30,975 bases of DNA from a virus. Shown here in pieces: positions 26,690 through 30,975 of the stretch. A program made the position numbers and the translations under genes. The notes beneath the pieces are model-generated. The model was not told the DNA's origin. It saw nothing but the letters and a program-made list of their open reading frames with translations, and did no database searches. How positions within the stretch are numbered: position 1 is the first letter of the stretch; each line of letters begins with the position of its first letter. The stretch is from positions 1 to 30,975 of IMG/VR virus record IMGVR_UViG_3300009128_000090; one strand, given 5' to 3'.

Positions 26690-26709
26690 TTTTTTCCTTT
26701 AAAAATTGT

Positions 26710-26763
26710 TTTTGTTTTTATCAACAATCAAAATTTACAAATAAGGAATCTATTGTTGTTCAG
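26710..26763 (-). repeat. ~55-bp intergenic element, copy 2
   Basis: It matches copy 1 from TTTTTGTTTTTATCAACAAT to GTTGTTCAG. On the minus strand TTGATT is kept, but the base run after it gives CAATTT instead of TAAAAT, so the promoter would be weaker. It shares the extra TTAAACTAA with copy 3. Confidence 0.83.
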
Positions 26764-26768
26764 TTAAA

Positions 26769-27347
26769 CTAATTAAACCATTTAATCTCGGGGTTACCTT
26801 GAAAACCTTTAACCCAAACAAACCAAGCATAGGCTACTGCTCCAGCAGAATTTGTAAATTCACCATTAAAAGCACAACCAATTCTTTTACTTGTAACATA
26901 AACAGTACGAGGGGGGTATTTATCAAATAATTCTCTTCTTCCTCGACTCTCAAGAAATTGTAATTTCAGAAACATTGCAACTTTAGCATCAGGACGAATA
27001 ATCTTTAAGGAATGTTCTACAAATTCTTTAGCGTACCTGTAGGGGGGATTAGTAATAATGTCACCCGACCAATGTTCATAATCAAAGAAATCCATTACTA
27101 ATCCATAGCCTCGGTCAATAACATCACTACTGACAACATGTTTAGAATGTTGTTTGAATACTTCACTCAAGTGACCTTCACCACATGCAGGTTCAAGGAT
27201 ATTTTGAAAATCCTCTAATTCCATTAAAAACTTACCTGCTATAGGGTCGGTTGCATAATAATCATTTTGTTCACGCTCATGTTTACTATGGTTACTTGCT
27301 CCTAATGTAGTATAAGTAGATTTCTTATTTCCAGTCCAGTCTTTCAT
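26769..27347 (-). CDS. Adenine-N6 DNA methyltransferase-like protein (192 aa)
   Basis: 192 residues from the ATG at 27347, which has AAGGAG six bases upstream; the frame runs further up only through the tRNA gene. EPACGEGHL (52-60) is the SAM-binding motif I and TNPPYRYA (99-106) the catalytic NPPY motif. The lead-in REQNDYYATDPIAG (25-38) is typical of phage adenine methyltransferases. It is short, close to the catalytic core alone. It could modify DNA or, less likely, RNA. It follows a single initiator-like tRNA gene. Confidence 0.87.
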   Translation of the reverse strand: MKDWTGNKKSTYTTLGASNHSKHEREQNDYYATDPIAGKFLMELEDFQNILEPACGEGHLSEVFKQHSKHVVSSDVIDRGYGLVMDFFDYEHWSGDIITNPPYRYAKEFVEHSLKIIRPDAKVAMFLKLQFLESRGRRELFDKYPPRTVYVTSKRIGCAFNGEFTNSAGAVAYAWFVWVKGFQGNPEIKWFN

Positions 27348-27359
27348 TCTTTCTCCTTG

Positions 27360-27430
27360 TAGCGGGGGCGGGATTTGAACCCGCGTCTCCAGGGCATGAA
27401 CCTGACAAGGAACCCCTCCTCTACCCCGCA
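27360..27430 (-). tRNA. Initiator-like tRNA (CAT)
   Basis: GCGGGG (27429-27424) pairs with CCCCGC (27367-27362). Positions 1 and 72 would both be T, an unpaired end as in initiators. GTCAGG-TTCATGC-CCTGGAG and T-arm GCGGG-TTCAAAT-CCCGC align well with bacterial tRNA-fMet, though the anticodon stem has AGG/CCT instead of GGG/CCC and the loop is TTCATGC. It stands alone, 14.5 kb from the other initiator. Confidence 0.72.
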
Positions 27431-27437
27431 TATCTCA

Positions 27438-27764
27438 TTATAAATTTTCAAATTTCTCAGTCATTAACACTTTATCATGATTGAACTGATGATACTCAAT
27501 AACTTGTTTTTTACAATCAACCACCACGTGATTATCTAAATCTCCGTGAAGCCCTGACCCAATACCAAACCCTGTAGTATTACCCGTTGCTCCAACAGTC
27601 ATCTCATCAAAGATGATCCTTGCTAAGTATTCTTCATCATTCAAACGATGTCCTCTACCAACAACTTCTTTAACTAAATCCCAAATCTTAGCAGAACCCC
27701 AATGTGAATATAACATTACATCGTGTGGATTTTGTTTAATTACAACTTGTGTTCTTGCACCCAT
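27438..27764 (-). CDS. Conserved hypothetical protein (108 aa)
   Basis: 108 residues starting MGARTQVVIKQNPHDVMLYS, with HWGSAKIWDLVKEVV, then YLARIIFDEM (about 45-54) and GIGSGLHGDLDNHVVVD (about 67-83). I recall this MGxRxQV-YLARIIF layout from uncharacterised phage and archaeal proteins. It lacks Cys pairs and membrane helices. AGGAGG lies nine bases before the ATG, and the gene starts at the stop of the one upstream. Function unknown. Confidence 0.8.
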   Translation of the reverse strand: MGARTQVVIKQNPHDVMLYSHWGSAKIWDLVKEVVGRGHRLNDEEYLARIIFDEMTVGATGNTTGFGIGSGLHGDLDNHVVVDCKKQVIEYHQFNHDKVLMTEKFENL

Positions 27765-28042
27765 TACTCAATACCTCCTAGTATCTCTATTTGTCTTTTT
27801 AAATTAATATCCGCTAATAATAAATCTTTCGGCGTAATACCTTCAATTACTCCAGCATTATAATATCTCTTAGCTCGCCTTAATACCGTTTTCCTATTAC
27901 AGATTATATGATATTTTTGTAGATCCTGCTCTATTTTAAACATCAAATTACCCCTTTTAAAATAGAACAATAAAAACATAGTATCAGATAACTCTTTTTC
28001 CGCCAAAACTAAGTAATCATTATCATTAAATTCAATTAACAT
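27764..28042 (-). CDS. Hypothetical protein (92 aa)
   Basis: 92 residues: MLIEFNDNDYLVLAEKELSD, a hydrophobic strand (TMFLLFYFKRG), then a basic helical part (CNRKTVLRRAKRYYNAGVIE) and an acidic end. The middle could be a small DNA-binding fold, but no helix-turn-helix can be assigned with confidence. AGGGGAAA lies just before the ATG. It is the first gene after intergenic element copy 3. Confidence 0.7.
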   Translation of the reverse strand: MLIEFNDNDYLVLAEKELSDTMFLLFYFKRGNLMFKIEQDLQKYHIICNRKTVLRRAKRYYNAGVIEGITPKDLLLADINLKRQIEILGGIE

Positions 28043-28054
28043 AATTTCCCCTTT

Positions 28055-28115
28055 ATTTTATTTTTGTTTTTATCAACAATATAAATTTACAAATAAGGAA
28101 TCTATTGTTGTTCAG
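28055..28115 (-). repeat. ~55-bp intergenic element, copy 3
   Basis: It matches copy 1 over TTATTTTATTTTTGTTTTTATC and onward with one or two changes (CAATATAAATTT instead of CAATCAAAATTT), and shares TTCAGTTAAACTAA with copy 2. It begins in the stop region of the gene at 28102 and ends just before the next binding site. Confidence 0.83.
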
Positions 28116-28359
28116 TTAAACTAACATCTATATTATCCCAGATTAAACTTAATAACCATTCGCTCTCAATTCGAGTATAATTATCCCTCGAAGTATCTTC
28201 AATTTTATACCTGTGTTTGCCATTTTGATGGTAGATGGTTCTACTTATTTTTAAACCTTTCCAAAAATAAGATAACCACTCACCCTTATCAAAAGCAGGT
28301 GCTTTTCTCTTTGATACCCATTCATATATATTTACTTTTAATTCCCTACTTAATTTCAT
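28102..28359 (-). CDS. Hypothetical protein (85 aa)
   Basis: 85 residues: MKLSRELKVNIYEWVSKRKA, basic and Trp-rich (EWLSYFWKGL, SEWLLSLIWD), ending TEQQ encoded by the intergenic repeat. No motif known. The start overlaps the reductase stop as ATGA, so it is translated with it. Its position beside the reductase hints at a linked role, but nothing in the sequence shows one. Confidence 0.7.
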   Translation of the reverse strand: MKLSRELKVNIYEWVSKRKAPAFDKGEWLSYFWKGLKISRTIYHQNGKHRYKIEDTSRDNYTRIESEWLLSLIWDNIDVSLTEQQ

Positions 28360-30350
28360 TTAATTTCCTCTAATTCAACTTTCAATTCACAACTATCGCC
28401 ACTACAGAATTTTTCAATTACTGCTTCACTACCTTTTACTTTCCTAAAAGAAAGATGACTTAAACCATTCAATCTTTTATTGTACTCCTCCTCAGTAATT
28501 TCTTCATAGGGCATTTGAGGGAAAGCTCCCAATTCTAATTTAGGAAGGAAACTAATTCCCTTTAATTGATATTGGAAATAATTTAAAGCATGTACTATAT
28601 CTTTACCCTCTTTTTCGGGGTCAAAAGTAACAGTACAGCTTACTTGATTATCCGCCCAATATTTTTGCATGAAAGCAGCCAAACTTATTTGCTCCCACAT
28701 AGAGGCTTCATTTAAAGTACGTATACCTTCGCCAACATCTACCGGTGTCTCAATTACTACAGTAGAATTCTCACTACCAATAGCCGGTTCAATAGGATAA
28801 CCTGCTTTTCTTAGGGGTTCTATTAAAGGTGAATTTATTGATAACCTAATTCGCCTAATATAAAACCTTGATTCAGGATAATGTAATCCTGGAGTAGCAC
28901 CAGCCAATAGTGAAACTGTCCCTGAAGGTTTAACACTTGAAAGTTTAATACTTCTTGGTATTGCCAACCAATCAGAATACATCTTATCCCAATGTCCTAA
29001 TGTTTTATATCCAGCAGTCAACCACTCCCTTAATGTATGTAAGCCTGCACTATTTATAAATTGTGCAATACCACTAACTGAACAACCTATCCTCCTATTT
29101 CTCAATAATACTCTATTTGTTTCGGGCCAATGAGTCTTTCCTAATGTTACTGTTTTAGCATAGAGGTAAGCGTATTTTAAGGTCCTTAAATAATCCTCTA
29201 AGTTTTCATGGTTATTAGGAAAAGTCTCAACTAAACAACATAATTCGTAAGATTCGAGGCTCTGTTCAAGACAAGGGTTACCCCCTTCAACTCGATGATC
29301 TTTTTTATCTTTACCATTTTTCATTTGAGAATAATTTTTCATATTATCCAACCAAGCAATGCCCGGTTCCCCATTATCAATTATCCTATCAACAACATTG
29401 GTGTAATCCATACCTAGTTCAGCAAAAATGGAATTATTTGAAGTCCAACCATACTGAGCACGATGGGGATTCTCCTGATAGTTTTTAAGGTTAATATATT
29501 CTTCATCAAAAGGATCGCCAAAAACAATTTCCGCAGTTCTACGGACATTACCTGCAACGACACATTTACCAATTAGATTCATAATATCTACGATAGTAGT
29601 AACCGAGATTGGTTCACCCAGATTTTGATTCAATACCTCTCTAATTCCCTCATGTACTTCTTTTAAAGGCTCATAACCACTAGAAACTCCTCCAAAGCCT
29701 TGTATGGGTTCCCCCGCAGCTCTAATTTCATCATAATCAAAAAGGATCTCAGCCGTACCGTGAAAATAACTTTCCAACAATAATTTTACTGAATCTACCC
29801 AACCTTCTCTTGTATCGGGTATGGTGAATAATTCAACAGTTCTTGAAGGGTTAGGTTCCTTAATAATAAGTTTTCCAGCACCTTTAACATCAAACCCAAC
29901 ACCAACCCCTAACATTGAAGCATCCATTAAAAAACAAAAGGGTTTCGCATAATCTTCACTAAGATTTTTAGTAGAAACAAAAGCACAATTATTCAATGTA
30001 GCGAACAATTTCTTTTCTTCCGTTAATAATGTACCCATTGCCCAAAGACCCCTACCTGGGGGTAAAAATTTCATATTGAATATACGATCATACATTTCTT
30101 GTGCTGAATTTTGAGCCTGCCAAGCATTCCAACCTAACTCATAATTTTCAATATGCTTCTTTTGCATATTGTAAGTACCTTCAACTACTCGTCGACAAGT
30201 TTCCCACCACATTTCATTTTTACCATCATCTTTAATACGAGAATAAGTTCGCATATATACCAATTCTCCAAGACCATTGAACCCAAATGGGGGTTTCTTT
30301 CTCTTATATTTTTCTAAGAAATTATTAGATAACTTAAAAGGTTTACTCAT
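28356..30350 (-). CDS. nrdJ: Class II ribonucleoside-triphosphate reductase, adenosylcobalamin-dependent, monomeric
   Basis: 664 residues from the ATG at 30350, which has AGGAGG four bases upstream. It converts ribonucleotides to deoxyribonucleotides using adenosylcobalamin. Motifs in order: FLPPGRGLWAMG (95-106), NNCAFVST (120-127, first active-site Cys122), NPCLEQ (358-363, radical Cys360 with Asn358 and Glu362), CCLVETFP (371-378), PSGTVSLLAG, and a C-terminal CSGDSC pair (649 and 654) for reduction by thioredoxin. This matches the Lactobacillus-type monomeric enzyme in plan, slightly shorter (that one is about 740). It needs host cobalamin. Small genes overlap on both sides. Confidence 0.95.
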   Translation of the reverse strand: MSKPFKLSNNFLEKYKRKKPPFGFNGLGELVYMRTYSRIKDDGKNEMWWETCRRVVEGTYNMQKKHIENYELGWNAWQAQNSAQEMYDRIFNMKFLPPGRGLWAMGTLLTEEKKLFATLNNCAFVSTKNLSEDYAKPFCFLMDASMLGVGVGFDVKGAGKLIIKEPNPSRTVELFTIPDTREGWVDSVKLLLESYFHGTAEILFDYDEIRAAGEPIQGFGGVSSGYEPLKEVHEGIREVLNQNLGEPISVTTIVDIMNLIGKCVVAGNVRRTAEIVFGDPFDEEYINLKNYQENPHRAQYGWTSNNSIFAELGMDYTNVVDRIIDNGEPGIAWLDNMKNYSQMKNGKDKKDHRVEGGNPCLEQSLESYELCCLVETFPNNHENLEDYLRTLKYAYLYAKTVTLGKTHWPETNRVLLRNRRIGCSVSGIAQFINSAGLHTLREWLTAGYKTLGHWDKMYSDWLAIPRSIKLSSVKPSGTVSLLAGATPGLHYPESRFYIRRIRLSINSPLIEPLRKAGYPIEPAIGSENSTVVIETPVDVGEGIRTLNEASMWEQISLAAFMQKYWADNQVSCTVTFDPEKEGKDIVHALNYFQYQLKGISFLPKLELGAFPQMPYEEITEEEYNKRLNGLSHLSFRKVKGSEAVIEKFCSGDSCELKVELEEIK

Positions 30351-30580
30351 TTTTCCTCCTCTAATTCCCAAGTTTCTTTACAATCAGAATTTCCAATAGG
30401 TTGTTCTTCTAATTGTCTTAACCCTAATGGGTTACCTTTTTCATTACAAAGATTATTCTCAATTATATCAATTCTTGGCATAATAAATTTTGCCATTTGT
30501 TTTTTCACTTCTTCCGCTTTTTCTTGAGAAGTAAAAGATTTAGCAAATGCTAATCCTGCAACCACCGTGTATATTTTCAT
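30347..30580 (-). CDS. Hypothetical protein (77 aa)
   Basis: 77 residues: MKIYTVVAGLAFAKSFTSQE, then a charged helix (AEEVKKQMAKFIM) and an acidic end (ETWELEEEK). The start MKIYTVV-AKSFTSQEKAEE is like the small beta-alpha proteins common in phages that begin with a short strand and a helix. Two Cys only. GGAAGGAAA precedes the ATG. Its stop overlaps the reductase start (ATGA), so it may modulate reductase translation; function unknown. Confidence 0.7.
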   Translation of the reverse strand: MKIYTVVAGLAFAKSFTSQEKAEEVKKQMAKFIMPRIDIIENNLCNEKGNPLGLRQLEEQPIGNSDCKETWELEEEK

Positions 30581-30822
30581 TATTTCCTTCCTGCATTATA
30601 CCACATTGCGTACATTTGTTTTTTAGAACATTTCTTAAATCTAGATTTAGGTACATTAAAATGTTTAGCTGCCCATTCCATTAATTCATATTTATGTTTA
30701 TAGGGACAATGTTGATTTATACTCCAACCCATCTTATTTCTCCTTTTCTTTTTGAATATCTTATTATATTTTTTCTCATATTCTTTATTCCAAAGAATAC
30801 GTGATTTATCTCCTTTACCCAT
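30580..30822 (-). CDS. Small phage protein with MGKGDK start (80 aa)
   Basis: 80 residues from the ATG at 30822, which overlaps the upstream stop as TAATG. The first ~25 residues (MGKGDKSRILWNKEYEKKYN) are a widespread short phage peptide that often stands alone. Here it runs without a stop through a basic stretch (KKKRRNK) into a second part, MGWSINQHCPYKHKYELMEW, which has its own AAGGAG seven bases before an ATG at 30732. So a 50-residue shorter product may also be made. Two Cys lie near the C-terminal part. Function unknown. Confidence 0.7.
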   Translation of the reverse strand: MGKGDKSRILWNKEYEKKYNKIFKKKRRNKMGWSINQHCPYKHKYELMEWAAKHFNVPKSRFKKCSKKQMYAMWYNAGRK

Positions 30823-30975
30823 TATTTCGGTGAACATTTAGGGCAAGGACAACTGATCATGTGGACACATGCCCCTGTACCATCGCTTTTAACTCCGGTT
30901 CCTCCACATGAGGGACAATTATCATGTAAACAAGTACCCCCCTCTTCTGAGTCCCAAGCAATAGCATCTATAGAG
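30822..30975 (-). CDS. Zinc-finger-like protein, C-terminal part only
   Basis: The frame is open from the right edge of the window to the TAA at 30822; 51 codons are visible. CLHDNCPSCGGTGVKSDGTG, then ACVH and SCPCPKCSPK, contains seven cysteines, with CxxCxGTG as in DnaJ-type zinc fingers. The start is outside the window. A metal-binding adaptor is likely; function unknown. Confidence 0.7.
   Translation of the reverse strand, partial: SIDAIAWDSEEGGTCLHDNCPSCGGTGVKSDGTGACVHMISCPCPKCSPK

Noticed and set aside
27348-27431. Upstream extension of the NPPY methyltransferase
   Set aside because: The extra codons are the tRNA gene; the ATG at 27347 has a strong binding site.
23318-28115. CRISPR array
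   Set aside because: The repeat occurs only three times, kilobases apart with genes between. No short regular repeat-spacer pattern and no cas gene is present.
1-30975. Insertion sequences, integrase or attachment sites
   Set aside because: No transposase or integrase motif, no terminal inverted repeats and no tRNA-fragment direct repeat pair were found apart from the decayed Lys copy, which has no integrase nearby.

Overview
The window looks like an internal stretch of a large, AT-rich tailed-phage genome, probably a T4-related myovirus type. The evidence is a tail/baseplate-like structural protein at the left edge, a gp55-type late sigma factor, PhoH, a stand-alone T4 Pnkp-type 3'-phosphatase, a peptide deformylase, an Hsp20, a CobS/CobT-like AAA+/VWA pair, a monomeric class II ribonucleotide reductase and a very large tRNA array. 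Every convincing gene is on the minus strand. Genes are densely packed, often overlap as ATGA or TAATG, and usually carry strong AGGAG ribosome binding sites. No host marker is visible. The strong Shine-Dalgarno sites argue against a Bacteroidota host, but that is inference.

Layout. 1-6.9 kb: structural protein (partial), sigma factor, HD hydrolase, a 501-aa DNA methyltransferase, PhoH and two small membrane proteins. 6.9-7.5 kb: two small decayed genes with in-frame stops. 7.5-10.2 kb: deformylase, zinc-ribbon protein, Hsp20, a YkuK/DUF458-like protein. 10.27-12.87 kb: 26 tRNA genes or remnants covering all 20 amino acids, with a 50-aa gene and a CCA-ended hairpin RNA near the top of the transcript. 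13.0-19.1 kb: small overlapping membrane/coiled-coil genes, then the CobS- and CobT-like genes. 19.13-20.39 kb: about 1.25 kb without a convincing gene, packed with perfect palindromes and three regularly spaced TGACA/TGTCA operators. 20.4-21.9 kb: coiled-coil membrane protein, a broken plus-strand reading frame, a HAD phosphatase. 21.9-31 kb: many small overlapping genes, RadC-like protein, two more methyltransferases, Cys-rich proteins, an initiator-like tRNA and the ribonucleotide reductase.

Regulation. A conserved promoter (A-rich tract, GCTTGACTTAT, 18-bp spacer, TATATT-like -10) occurs nine times on the minus strand between 5.4 and 21.9 kb and once on the plus strand at 20.33 kb. To its right this promoter disappears, and a different ~55-bp intergenic element appears three times (23.3, 26.7, 28.1 kb). 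The window therefore seems to join two differently organised modules. A 0.3-kb duplication links them (21.87 and 26.21 kb, about 98.6% identical apart from a 24-base deletion).

How the genes fit together. Class II reductase, HD hydrolase and HAD phosphatase suggest nucleotide supply and nucleic-acid end repair. tRNAs, deformylase and two initiator-like tRNAs suggest takeover of translation. Three methyltransferases suggest DNA modification against host restriction. These roles are inferred from families, not shown here. The strongest candidate for something undescribed is the palindrome-rich region at 19.1-20.4 kb with its operator array, whose half-site recurs upstream of the Hsp20 gene.
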